64,000 nt of DNA. It comes from Arthrobacter pullicola. Lineage in GTDB: Bacteria > Actinomycetota > Actinomycetes > Actinomycetales > Micrococcaceae. The stretch covers positions 294,619-358,618 of the forward strand of contig NZ_JACSQC010000003.1 in the NCBI RefSeq assembly GCF_014836875.1, given 5' to 3'. The translations under genes and the position numbers were made by a program. Below, piece by piece: positions 44,392 to 52,410 of this stretch (position 1 is the first letter of the stretch; each line of letters opens with the position of its first letter). The notes beneath the pieces were generated by a model. The model was not told where the DNA came from and ran no database searches. It saw only the letters and a list, made by a program, of their open reading frames with translations.

Positions 44392-44784
44392 ATGAAAAAG
44401 GCTACCCGCCGCGGCGGCCACATCCCGCGGATTACGGATGCCCGCACGGCCCACACTGACGAGATGCATGCGCGCATGGTCAAGTACACCGTGTCCATGA
44501 GCATCCGCCTCGTGTGTCTTTTCCTGCTCTTTTTCGTCCACGGCTGGATGATGTGGGTGGTGATTGCCGGGGCCATAGTCCTGCCCTGGTTCGCCGTCGT
44601 CATTGCCAACGGCGGCAGCGACACCCGCAACATGGACGGCTCTGATTCTGCTTACCAGGACGCGCCCCCGCCACAGCTGGAGGCCCGGCCGGCGCAGGAT
44701 TCCGCCGAGACCACGGTTCTTCACGGGGAAATTATCGACGACGACGGCCAGACCGGCCGGGGCAAGGCAGAACCGGACGCATGA
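44392..44784 (+). CDS. DUF3099-family small membrane protein
   Basis: The 130-aa protein has a basic, cytoplasmic N-terminus (MKKATRRGG), two adjoining membrane helices at about residues 36-53 and 55-74 (IRLVCLFLLFFVHG, WMMWVVIAGAIVLPW) and an acidic, proline-rich tail. This matches DUF3099 of actinobacteria; function is unknown. It overlaps the next gene by ATGA and lies upstream of SURF1, so a part in cytochrome oxidase biogenesis is possible but unproven. Confidence 0.82.
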   Translation: MKKATRRGGHIPRITDARTAHTDEMHARMVKYTVSMSIRLVCLFLLFFVHGWMMWVVIAGAIVLPWFAVVIANGGSDTRNMDGSDSAYQDAPPPQLEARPAQDSAETTVLHGEIIDDDGQTGRGKAEPDA

Positions 44785-45032
44785 ACCTGCTTGACCAGTT
44801 ATCCGGCGGCGCCGGCTCAGAAGACCGCGCCCGTTGTTCCCGCAAAGGCTGCCGTGCAGACGCCGCCTGGCAGCTGCTGTGGAACAACCCGAAGATCCAT
44901 ACTCCTGAGCGGAGGAAGATCTGGCTGGCCTGCGGAGACCACCGCGGCTGGCTGGAAGATTACCTGCAGGTCCGGTCCCTCTGGAAAGAGACGCTGCCCC
45001 TGGGCCCTGCTACCGAAAGCGACACGCCATAA
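44781..45032 (+). CDS. Small conserved Cys/His protein upstream of SURF1
   Basis: The 83-aa product contains CSRKGCRADAAWQLLWNN and LACGDHRGWLEDYL, which provide Cys-x4-Cys and Cys-x2-His pairs suitable for zinc binding. A Trp-rich hydrophobic core is also seen. ATG 44781 overlaps the DUF3099 stop, and its stop codon abuts the SURF1 ATG, so all three are one operon. Similar small genes beside surf1 occur in actinobacteria; function is unknown. Confidence 0.75.
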   Translation: MNLLDQLSGGAGSEDRARCSRKGCRADAAWQLLWNNPKIHTPERRKIWLACGDHRGWLEDYLQVRSLWKETLPLGPATESDTP

Positions 45033-45923
45033 ATGTATAAGTTCCTCCTGTCCAGCCGCTGGCTCGGCTGGTTTGCCCTTGTCTGCGCGCTGGCAGCAGT
45101 CTGCGCCTACCTGGGCACCTGGCAGCTGGACCGCCGGGATGCCATCCGCGAGGACATCGGATGGGTGGAAACCAACTATTCGGCCGCACCGGTGCCGTTC
45201 GATGAGGCGGCCGGCTACTTCCAGGAATTCGATCCCTCGGCAGAGTGGCTGCCCGTGGAACTTACCGGGACCTACGACACCGCGAACCAGCGGATCGTCC
45301 GCAACCGGCCCCTGAACGGCCGGCCCGGCTATGAAGTCCTGGTGCCGCTGAAGCTCGGGGACGGAACCGCCGTCGTCATCAACCGCGGGTGGCTGCCGAT
45401 CGGCGACAACGAAGCCGGCTGGCCGGATGAGATTCCCGAAGCTCCGGCCGGTGAAGTCACGGTGACCGCCAGATTGAAGCCGGCCGAGCCCACTTTGCTC
45501 CGCGGCGCCCCCGAAGGACAGCTTGCGTCCATCGATCTCACCGAATACGAACGCCAGACCGGATATCCGCTGCAGACGGCGGCGTACGGACTGATGGACA
45601 CCGAAGACCCGGCTCCCGCAACGCGCCCGGAGGCAGCGCCGAAACCCTCCGTTGATGAAGGCCCGCACCTCTCCTATGCCATGCAGTGGTACGCATTCGG
45701 ACTGCTTTTCTTCGTGGGCCTGGGCTACGCGGCCCGCCAGGAAGCATGGAACCGGATTGAATCCGGTGAAGACGAAGAGTGGGAGGACGAGGAGTGGGAC
45801 GACGACGAGAATGAGACACACTCGGCGGCTCCGGCGCCCAGGCGCACCCGTCCTGTCCGTAAACGCCGGGGACCCACGGGCGAGGAAGAGGAAGATGCGA
45901 TCCTCGACGCCCAGGGGTTCTAG
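45033..45923 (+). CDS. SURF1-family cytochrome oxidase biogenesis protein
   Basis: Membrane protein that helps insert heme A into cytochrome c oxidase. The 296-aa product has an N-terminal membrane anchor (WLGWFALVCALAAVCAYLGTWQLDRR), the SURF1 motifs RIVRNRPLNGRPGYEVLVPL and VINRGWLP, and a C-terminal membrane segment (YAMQWYAFGLLFFVGLGYAA). The end is unusual: an acidic stretch (EDEEWEDEEWDDDEN) and then a basic segment (RRTRPVRKRRG). The ctaA and ctaB heme genes lie 11-13 kb downstream in the same window. Confidence 0.9.
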   Translation: MYKFLLSSRWLGWFALVCALAAVCAYLGTWQLDRRDAIREDIGWVETNYSAAPVPFDEAAGYFQEFDPSAEWLPVELTGTYDTANQRIVRNRPLNGRPGYEVLVPLKLGDGTAVVINRGWLPIGDNEAGWPDEIPEAPAGEVTVTARLKPAEPTLLRGAPEGQLASIDLTEYERQTGYPLQTAAYGLMDTEDPAPATRPEAAPKPSVDEGPHLSYAMQWYAFGLLFFVGLGYAARQEAWNRIESGEDEEWEDEEWDDDENETHSAAPAPRRTRPVRKRRGPTGEEEEDAILDAQGF

Positions 45924-45941
45924 AACCGCCTGAACAACATG

Positions 45942-45985
45942 CGAAGAGGCCGCCGCCTTCCGGAAGGAAAGCGGCGGCCTCTTCG
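45942..45985. terminator. Bidirectional terminator after SURF1
   Basis: CGAAGAGGCCGCCGC (45942-45956) pairs perfectly with GCGGCGGCCTCTTCG (45971-45985) over 15 bp with an inner CTTCC/GGAAGG pairing. It lies between SURF1 and the convergent ABC-F gene. Confidence 0.82.
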
Positions 45986-46001
45986 TCTGCCGGGCCGGGA
46001 A

Positions 46002-47600
46002 TCAGGCCAGGGTGACCAGATCCAGGTAGCCGTCGTTCCAGTGGTCTTCGTCGCCGTCCGGCAGAAGCACCACGCGTTCCGGGTTCAGGGCCGCCACGGC
46101 TCCCTCATCGTGGCTGACCATAACCACGGCCCCGGAGTAGTTGCTCAGGGCGCCCAGGATCTCCGCACGGGAGGCCGGATCCAGGTTGTTCGTCGGCTCA
46201 TCCAGGAGCAGGACGTTGGCGGAGGAAGCCACAATGGTCGCCAGTGCCAGGCGGGTCTTTTCACCGCCGGAGAGGACTCCGGCAGGCTTGTTCACGTCAT
46301 CACCACTGAACATAAAGGAACCCAGGACATTGCGCACCTCGGCGTCATCCATGTCCGGTGCCGATGAGCGCATGTTTTCCAGCACGGTCCGCTCGGTGTC
46401 CAGGGTTTCGTGCTCCTGGGCGTAGTAGCCGACCTTCAGGCCGTGGCCCGGAATGATCCTGCCTGTGTCCGGCGTATCCACACCCGCAAGCATCCGCAGC
46501 AGTGTGGTCTTGCCTGCACCGTTCAGCCCCAGGATGACTACCTTGGAGCCGCGGTCGATGGCCAGGTCCACGTCGGTGAAGATCTCCAGCGATCCATAGC
46601 TCTTGCTGAGCCCTTCGGCCATCATGGGGGTCTTGCCGCAGGGAGCCGGATCCGGGAACCGAAGTGCCGCGACCTTGTCCGAGGCGCGGACGGCATCGAG
46701 CCCGCTCATCAGCCGGTCCACGCGCTTGAGCATGCTCTGCGCGGCAGAGGCGCCCGACGCGCGGGCCTTCATCTTGTTGGCCTGGGCCAGCAGGACCCCG
46801 GCCTTCTTCTCAGTATTGGCACGTTCGCGCTTGCGGGCGCGTTCGTCAGTCTCGCGCTGGATCTTGTAGCGCTTCCAATCCATGTTGTAAATGTCGATGG
46901 TGGCCCGGTTGGCGTCCAGGCTGAAGACCTTGTTGACCGTTGCTTCCAGCAGCTCGGTGTCGTGGCTGATGACGATCAGTCCGCCGGTGTGGTTCTTCAG
47001 GAACTCTCGCAGCCACGCGATGGAGTCCGCGTCGAGGTGGTTGGTGGGTTCGTCAAGGAGCATGGTCTCGGCGTCGGAGTAAAGGATCCTGGCGAGCTCC
47101 ACGCGGCGGCGCTGGCCACCGGAAAGGGTCTTGAGCGGCTGGTTCAGCAGCCGGTCCGGAAGGGCAAGGTTGGCGCAGATGGTTGCGGCTTCCGATTCTG
47201 CGGAGTAGCCGCCGGCCGCAAGGAACTCAGCCTCGAGCCGGTCGTAGCGGTTCATGGCCTTCTGCGAGATCTTCGGATCATCGCTGGCCATTTCGTCCTG
47301 GCACTTCTTGAGCTGCGCCACGACCTTGTCCAGGCCGCGGGCAGAGAGGATGCGGTCCCGGCCGAGCTGTTCCATGTCCGGCGTACGCGGGTCCTGCGGA
47401 AGGTAGCCGATGTCACCGGTGCGCTTGATGTGTCCGTTGGCGGGAAGGGCCTCACCGGCCAGGACCTTGGTCAGGGTGGTCTTGCCGGCGCCGTTGCGCC
47501 CGACGAGTCCGATCTTGTCTCCCTTGTCCACACGGAATGAGACCGCTTCCATGAGCAGGCGTGCACCGGCACGAAGCTCGAGATCAGATACGGCAATCAC
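46002..47600 (-). CDS. ABC-F ribosome-associated ATPase
   Basis: ABC-F proteins have two ATPase domains and no membrane part, and act on the ribosome in translation or antibiotic protection. In the 532-aa product the first domain has GRNGAGKTTL, SGGQRRRVELA and LLDEPTNHLD; the second GLNGAGKTTLL, LSGGEKTRLALA and LLLDEPTNNLD. A charged linker with RETDERARKRERANTEKKAG joins them. Overall similarity is to EttA/Uup-like housekeeping members rather than a resistance-specific one, but that is a guess. GTG 47600 (MIAVSDLELR) is the chosen start; upstream in-frame sequence to 47738 is unlikely to be translated. Confidence 0.9.
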   Translation of the reverse strand: MIAVSDLELRAGARLLMEAVSFRVDKGDKIGLVGRNGAGKTTLTKVLAGEALPANGHIKRTGDIGYLPQDPRTPDMEQLGRDRILSARGLDKVVAQLKKCQDEMASDDPKISQKAMNRYDRLEAEFLAAGGYSAESEAATICANLALPDRLLNQPLKTLSGGQRRRVELARILYSDAETMLLDEPTNHLDADSIAWLREFLKNHTGGLIVISHDTELLEATVNKVFSLDANRATIDIYNMDWKRYKIQRETDERARKRERANTEKKAGVLLAQANKMKARASGASAAQSMLKRVDRLMSGLDAVRASDKVAALRFPDPAPCGKTPMMAEGLSKSYGSLEIFTDVDLAIDRGSKVVILGLNGAGKTTLLRMLAGVDTPDTGRIIPGHGLKVGYYAQEHETLDTERTVLENMRSSAPDMDDAEVRNVLGSFMFSGDDVNKPAGVLSGGEKTRLALATIVASSANVLLLDEPTNNLDPASRAEILGALSNYSGAVVMVSHDEGAVAALNPERVVLLPDGDEDHWNDGYLDLVTLA

Positions 47601-47680
47601 TAAGGAGGACCTTTCGAAGGGGGTGGGGTTGTGAAGAAAGCTGCCCGGGCAGCCTTTCAAGTCTACCGGTCCCACGCGGT

Positions 47681-47698
47681 TTGTAGGAACCCGACAAA
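47681..47698. promoter_or_regulatory. bioY upstream motif copy 1
   Basis: TTGTAG-N6-GACAAA; the two ends and flanking bases give an imperfect palindrome (GTTTGTnGG...CCnACAAAC at 47679-47699). A second copy of the same pattern lies 88 bp downstream. Confidence 0.45.
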
Positions 47699-47768
47699 CA
47701 GAATGCCGGTGGGACGCCGCTAATGTCGGAACTGCCAAGGAATTACGTGCACGACTTCACATCACTTG

Positions 47769-47786
47769 TTGTAGAACCCCGACGAA
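47769..47786. promoter_or_regulatory. bioY upstream motif copy 2
   Basis: TTGTAG-N6-GACGAA with the same spacing as copy 1, ending 10 bases before the bioY ATG at 47797. The pair is a candidate operator for a biotin-responsive repressor. Confidence 0.45.
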
Positions 47787-47796
47787 ATGAGCCAAA

Positions 47797-48417
47797 ATGT
47801 CCGCAGTTTCAGAGCCCGCGGTGCGCCGCCCCCGCCGCACCGCGTGGTCGGCCACTGATCTTTCCTACATTGCTGTCTTCGCTGCCCTCACGGCAGCTTT
47901 TTCCCTGCTGCCCGGGATTCCGCTGGCGGCCGGCGTCCCCATTACGCTGCAGACGCTGGCGGTCATGCTTGCGGGACTGATCCTCGGTCCGCTGCGCGGT
48001 GCAGCGGCCGTGGGCCTGTACCTTGTGGCAGGACTGGCCGGGCTCCCGGTCTTCAGCGGCTTCAGCGGCGGCCTCGGGGTCCTGGCCGGCCCTTCTGCCG
48101 GCTACCTGCTCTCCTTTCCCCTTGCCGCGCTGGTAGTGGGGCTGCTCTCCCGCGCCGTTCTGCGCCGGGTCCGCAGGGCCCGGTTCGCGGCCCTGTTTGG
48201 TGCCGCCCTGGCCACCAGCTTCCTGGTCATCCACCCGCTCGGAATTGCCGGAATGATGCTCAACGCAAAGCTTCCCTTCGCCGCCGCAGTGGCAGCGGAC
48301 ATGGCCTTCTGGCCCGGAGACGTGATCAAGAACCTCGCCGCGGCCGCCGTCGCCGTCAGCGTGATGGCCGCCTTCCCCCGGCTGGTGCCCAACCGTCCGG
48401 CCCCGGCCGCACACTGA
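47797..48417 (+). CDS. bioY: Biotin ECF transporter substrate-binding protein BioY
   Basis: S-component of the biotin ECF transporter; it alone binds biotin at high affinity. The 206-aa protein has about six membrane segments and the BioY motifs LPGIPLAAGVPITLQTLAVMLAGLILGPLRG (in parts GVPITLQTL), GLPVFSG and GPSAGYLLSFPLAALVVG. It is followed by bioM with a 1-bp overlap (TGATG) and bioN, so the transporter is complete. No ribosome site is obvious at ATG 47797; the upstream region carries two copies of an 18-bp motif. Confidence 0.94.
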   Translation: MSAVSEPAVRRPRRTAWSATDLSYIAVFAALTAAFSLLPGIPLAAGVPITLQTLAVMLAGLILGPLRGAAAVGLYLVAGLAGLPVFSGFSGGLGVLAGPSAGYLLSFPLAALVVGLLSRAVLRRVRRARFAALFGAALATSFLVIHPLGIAGMMLNAKLPFAAAVAADMAFWPGDVIKNLAAAAVAVSVMAAFPRLVPNRPAPAAH

Positions 48418-49133
48418 TGCCCACTGTCTCTTTCGCCGCCGCCGGGGTGCTGGCGGAGGACGGCGCCGCAGGAACGCCGGCTGCCGTCCGCACGATCCTG
48501 CACCCCGTCACCCTGGAACTCACGGAGCGCCGGGTAGCGGTGATCGGCGCCAACGGGTCGGGTAAATCCACCTTCCTGCGCCTGATCAACGGACTGCTGC
48601 TGCCGTCCAGCGGGAGCGTCAGTGTTGACGGCGAGGACACCGCGCGGAACGGTTCCCGGGTGCGGCGGCGGGTCGGGTTTGTCTTCACCGACCCGCTGTC
48701 GCAGCTGGTGATGCCCACGGGACGCGACGACGTCGAACTTTCCCTGCGCCGCAGCGTCCGGGATCCGCAGGCCCGGCGGGCGGCTGCGGAGGAACGGCTG
48801 GCCTCCCTGGGGCTGCTGGAACTGGCGGACCGCAGCATCTACGATCTCTCCGGCGGTGAACGGCAGCTGATGGCCCTGGCCACGGTCCTGGCGGTGGAAC
48901 CGGCGGTGCTGGTGGCGGATGAACCGAGCACCCTGCTGGACCTCCGGAATACCGCCCGGCTGCGGGAGAAACTCGCCGCGCTCCCCCAGCAGGTCATTTA
49001 CACGACCCATGACCTGGATTTCGCGGCCGACGCCGAGCGGGTTCTGGTCATCGACGATGGGCGGATTGTCTGCGATGCCGGCCCCGAAGAGGCCATCGCC
49101 AGGTACCGGGCACTTTCGCTGGGTATTCGATGA
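48417..49133 (+). CDS. bioM: ECF biotin transporter ATPase BioM
   Basis: ATPase subunit powering BioY. The 238-aa protein has Walker A GANGSGKST, signature YDLSGGERQLMALA and Walker B LVADEPSTLLD, and lacks membrane segments. The ATG begins on the last base of the bioY stop. BioN follows 16 bases later. Confidence 0.92.
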   Translation: MPTVSFAAAGVLAEDGAAGTPAAVRTILHPVTLELTERRVAVIGANGSGKSTFLRLINGLLLPSSGSVSVDGEDTARNGSRVRRRVGFVFTDPLSQLVMPTGRDDVELSLRRSVRDPQARRAAAEERLASLGLLELADRSIYDLSGGERQLMALATVLAVEPAVLVADEPSTLLDLRNTARLREKLAALPQQVIYTTHDLDFAADAERVLVIDDGRIVCDAGPEEAIARYRALSLGIR

Positions 49134-49149
49134 CAGGCGGGAGGGGGCT

Positions 49150-49785
49150 GTGAGGAACCGGGATGCGCTGCTCGGCGCCTACATCGCCGGGAACTCTGCC
49201 GTGCACCGGACGCCGCTGGCCCTGAAGGCCGCCGCCGTCGTTGTGCTCTCCATCCTGACCCTCGCCCTTGCGAGCCTGCCGGTCACCGCTGCCGCCGCCC
49301 TGCTGACCACCGCGGCCTATGCGGCAGCAGGACTGCTGCGCGAGCTTCCGCGCCCGCTGGCCGTGATGTGGCCGGTGCTGGTGCTGATCATGGCGGTTCA
49401 GCTGTGGACCGTGGACGCCGCGGGCGCGGTGGTGACCGCGGGGAACATCCTGGTCTGCGTGGCCGCTTCCAGGCTGCTGATCCTGACCGTGCCGGTGCCG
49501 GAACTTCTGGACGGCGTTGTTGCGCTGGTCCGGCCACTGAAGGTCTTTGGAGCGGATCCGGAACGATTCGGCCTGGCCCTGGCACTGATGGTCCGCAGCC
49601 TGCCCTATCTGCTTGGCTCAGCAGCGGATGTGCGGGCTTCGGCCAAGGCGCGGGGGCTGGAGCGGAACCTGCGGGCGCAGGCGGTACCTGTGGTGATCCG
49701 CGCTGTCGCCTACGCACAGCAGACCGGAGAGGCGCTGGCCGCCCGCGGCATCGGGGAACCCGGGGACCCAGACGTCCCCGCTTAA
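49150..49785 (+). CDS. bioN: ECF biotin transporter transmembrane subunit BioN
   Basis: T-component linking BioM to BioY. The 211-aa product has four to five membrane segments and two coupling-helix motifs of the Ala-Arg-Gly type, ASAKARGLE and ALAARGIGE. GTG 49150 is preceded by GGGAGGGGG. The gene ends at 49785 before a strong terminator. Confidence 0.91.
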   Translation: MRNRDALLGAYIAGNSAVHRTPLALKAAAVVVLSILTLALASLPVTAAAALLTTAAYAAAGLLRELPRPLAVMWPVLVLIMAVQLWTVDAAGAVVTAGNILVCVAASRLLILTVPVPELLDGVVALVRPLKVFGADPERFGLALALMVRSLPYLLGSAADVRASAKARGLERNLRAQAVPVVIRAVAYAQQTGEALAARGIGEPGDPDVPA

Positions 49786-49802
49786 GGGACAGGTTCAGGC
49801 AC

Positions 49803-49842
49803 GCAAAAGGGCGGACACCCATCAGGATGTCCGCCCTTTTGC
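49803..49842. terminator. Bidirectional terminator between bioN and sufT
   Basis: GCAAAAGGGCGGACA (49803-49817) pairs perfectly with TGTCCGCCCTTTTGC (49828-49842), 15 bp with a 10-base loop and T-tract in one arm and A-tract in the other. Confidence 0.85.
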
Positions 49843-49863
49843 CTGCTGCTTGGCAGAGAAGCG

Positions 49864-50193
49864 CTAGATGTTGAAGCCCAGGGCCCGCATCTGGTCACGT
49901 CCATCGTCCGTGATCTTCTCGGGACCCCACGGCGGCATCCAGACCCAGTTCAGCCGGAACTCGTCGACAACGCCCTCAAGCGCCTTGCCGGTCTGCTCTT
50001 CGAGGACATCGGTGAGCGGGCAGGCAGCGGTGGTGAGCGTCATGTCGATGAGCAGGGCACCGTCGTCGGCGTACTTCAGGCCGTAGAGCAGGCCCAGATC
50101 GACGATGTTCACCCCCAGCTCAGGGTCAATGACGTCCTTGAGGGCCTCTTCGACATCCTCCAGGGATGTCTGGGCCAGATTGGCGTCAGTCAT
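49864..50193 (-). CDS. sufT: Metal-sulfur cluster assembly factor (DUF59/MIP18, SufT-like)
   Basis: Helps assemble or transfer Fe-S clusters. The 109-aa protein has DVIDPELGVNIVDLGLLYG and TLTTAACPLTDVLEEQTG, the MIP18/DUF59 core with its conserved Cys. The C-terminal WMPPWGPEKITDDGRDQMRALGF is typical of the SufT type. It is the last gene of the suf operon, 36 bp after sufC. Confidence 0.92.
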   Translation of the reverse strand: MTDANLAQTSLEDVEEALKDVIDPELGVNIVDLGLLYGLKYADDGALLIDMTLTTAACPLTDVLEEQTGKALEGVVDEFRLNWVWMPPWGPEKITDDGRDQMRALGFNI

Positions 50194-50229
50194 GTTCTGC
50201 TCCTGTTCCTCAGGCTCGTGCGGTCCAGC

Positions 50230-51000
50230 CTAGGCGCTGACGGCGCCGGTCTTGGTGAACCGGTCGTAGCCTTCTTCTTCCAGACGGTCGGCAAGCTCGG
50301 GGCCACCCTGCTCGGCGATCCGGCCGTCAACGAACACGTGTACGTTGTCCGGCTTGATGTAGCGCAGGATCCGCGTGTAGTGCGTAATCAGCAGGGTACC
50401 CATGTTGCCGTCCGCATGCTCGCGGTTCACACCTTCGGAGACAACCTTCAGTGCGTCAACGTCCAGACCGGAGTCCGTCTCATCCAGGATGGCGAACTTC
50501 GGGTGGAACAGTTCCAGCTGCAGGATCTCCACGCGCTTCTTCTCGCCGCCGGAGAAACCTTCGTTGACGTTGCGCTGGGCAAAGTCAGCGTCGATGCGCA
50601 GCTGGGACATGGCTGCCTTGACGTCCTTGGTCCAGTGGCGCAGGGACGGAGCTTCGCCGTCCAGGGCGGTCTTGGCGGTCCGCAGGAAGTTGGTCATGGT
50701 GACACCCGGAACCTCCACCGGGTACTGCATGGCCAGGAAGAGGCCGGCGCGGGCACGCTCGTCAACGCTCATCGCCAGGACGTCTTCGCCGTCCAGGGTG
50801 ATGCTGCCGCTGTCCACGGTGTAACGCGGGTGGCCGGCGATGGTGGAGGCCAGGGTGGACTTACCGGAGCCGTTCGGGCCCATAATGGCGTGGGTCTCGC
50901 CGGTCTTGATGGTGAGGCTGACGCCCTTCAGGATCTGCTTCTTGACACCCTGTTCGGTCTCAATGCTGACGTGAAGGTCCTTGATTTCAAGAGTGGACAT
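50230..51000 (-). CDS. sufC: Fe-S assembly ATPase SufC
   Basis: Cytosolic ABC ATPase of the SufBCD scaffold. The 256-aa protein shows Walker A GPNGSGKST, signature GFSGGEKKRVEILQL and Walker B ILDETDSGLDVDAL, with the SufC-typical Glu/Asp in ETDSGLD. It lies between sufD (66-bp gap) and sufT. Confidence 0.95.
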   Translation of the reverse strand: MSTLEIKDLHVSIETEQGVKKQILKGVSLTIKTGETHAIMGPNGSGKSTLASTIAGHPRYTVDSGSITLDGEDVLAMSVDERARAGLFLAMQYPVEVPGVTMTNFLRTAKTALDGEAPSLRHWTKDVKAAMSQLRIDADFAQRNVNEGFSGGEKKRVEILQLELFHPKFAILDETDSGLDVDALKVVSEGVNREHADGNMGTLLITHYTRILRYIKPDNVHVFVDGRIAEQGGPELADRLEEEGYDRFTKTGAVSA

Positions 51001-51066
51001 GCGTAGTTTCGCTTTCTCTTTGCACGCAATTGGTGCGGGTCTGCAGGTTTTTCGGGAGGAAGGTGC

Positions 51067-52410
51067 TTAGGCCTCGACGGCGGCGAGCTCACGCTCGACG
51101 GCGGCGGTCAGGCGCTCTTCCAGTTCCGGAACCTTGATCTGCTGGATGATTTCGTTCAGGAAGCCACGTACCACCAGGCGGCGTGCAACGTCCTCCGGGA
51201 TGCCCCGGGCCATCAGGTAGAACAGGTGCTCGTCGTCGAACCGGCCGGTGGCGCTGGCATGGCCTGCGCCCTCAATCAGGCCGGTCTCAATCTCGAGGTT
51301 CGGCACGGAGTCGGCGCGGCCGCCGTCGGTCAGCAGCAGGTTGCGGTTCACCTCGTAGGTGTCCGTCCCTTCGGCTTCCTTGCGGATCAGCACGTCGCCA
51401 ACCCAGACCGTGTGCGCGTCCTTGCCCTGCAGTGCGCCCTTGTACATCACGCGGGACTTGCAGTTCGGGACAGCGTGGTCAACGAAGAGGCGCTGTTCCA
51501 GGTGCTGGCCGGCGTCGGCGTAGTACAGGCCGAACATCTCGACGTCGCCGCCGGTGGCGGTGAACTTGGATGAGGGCGTTACGCGGACCAGGTCGCCGCC
51601 GAGGCTGACCACAACGTGCTTGAAGCGTGCGTCGCGGCCGATCCGGGCGTACTGCGCCGAGGCGTGCACGGCGTCGTCGTCCCAGTCCTGGACGCTGATG
51701 ACGGTGAGTTCCGCACCGTCGCCGACGAGGATCTCCACGTTCTGCGACAGGGTAGCCGAACCCTTGTGGTCCAGGACCACAACGGCCTTGGAGAAGGCTC
51801 CGGCTTCGATGACCACGTGCTGGGCGGCCGGATCGATGCCGGCGCCGGTGATGGTCAGCGTGATGGTGCCTTCGGCCTGGGTGTCCTTCGGGATGCTCAC
51901 CAGTGTTGCGTCGGTGAACGCTTCCCAGGCAGCGGCAGCCACCAGATCCTCAGGGATGCCTGCGGCGCCGATCCGGGCATCATCGCGGCCGATACCGGCA
52001 ACTGTGACGTTGTCGGGGGCGACGACGGCGACCTCAGGGGCGGTGCCCGTCAGCTCTGCGGTGTGCAGGCCGCGCAGGCGCTTCAGCGGGGTGAACCGCC
52101 AGTCCTCTTCACGGCCGGTGAGCTTGCCGAAGTCGGCCCGGTGGAAGGAGGAGGGACGGCCGGCGCGTGAGCTGTCCGGAATGCCTGCCCCGGCACCGTG
52201 GCTGTGGGACTTGCTGCTGTCGCCGCCCAGTACGGGAGAGGAATCGTTCAGCGGGGAAAGGTTTTCGCCTTCCTCAGTGAACCCGTCAATGCGGACGCGG
52301 CGTTCGCCCGAAGGCGCACCGATCCGTGCCTTGACGCCCTCCACTGCATTGCTGACCTTTTCGGCCACGTTCTCGGCTGCGTTTACTACGGTGTCGTTAA
52401 GCTTCGACAT
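51067..52410 (-). CDS. sufD: Fe-S assembly protein SufD
   Basis: Scaffold partner of SufB. The 447-aa product has the SufBD beta-helix core with GAELTVISVQDWDDDAVH, HLEQRLFVDHAVPNCKSRVMYKG and the His in AGHASATGRFDDEHLFYLMARG, plus an extra acidic N-terminal segment before about residue 85. The ATG at 52410 overlaps the sufB stop by one base (TAATG), so they are coupled. Confidence 0.94.
   Translation of the reverse strand: MSKLNDTVVNAAENVAEKVSNAVEGVKARIGAPSGERRVRIDGFTEEGENLSPLNDSSPVLGGDSSKSHSHGAGAGIPDSSRAGRPSSFHRADFGKLTGREEDWRFTPLKRLRGLHTAELTGTAPEVAVVAPDNVTVAGIGRDDARIGAAGIPEDLVAAAAWEAFTDATLVSIPKDTQAEGTITLTITGAGIDPAAQHVVIEAGAFSKAVVVLDHKGSATLSQNVEILVGDGAELTVISVQDWDDDAVHASAQYARIGRDARFKHVVVSLGGDLVRVTPSSKFTATGGDVEMFGLYYADAGQHLEQRLFVDHAVPNCKSRVMYKGALQGKDAHTVWVGDVLIRKEAEGTDTYEVNRNLLLTDGGRADSVPNLEIETGLIEGAGHASATGRFDDEHLFYLMARGIPEDVARRLVVRGFLNEIIQQIKVPELEERLTAAVERELAAVEA

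Noticed and set aside
46002-47600. Antibiotic-resistance ABC-F
   Set aside because: General ABC-F architecture without resistance-specific context; housekeeping is more likely.
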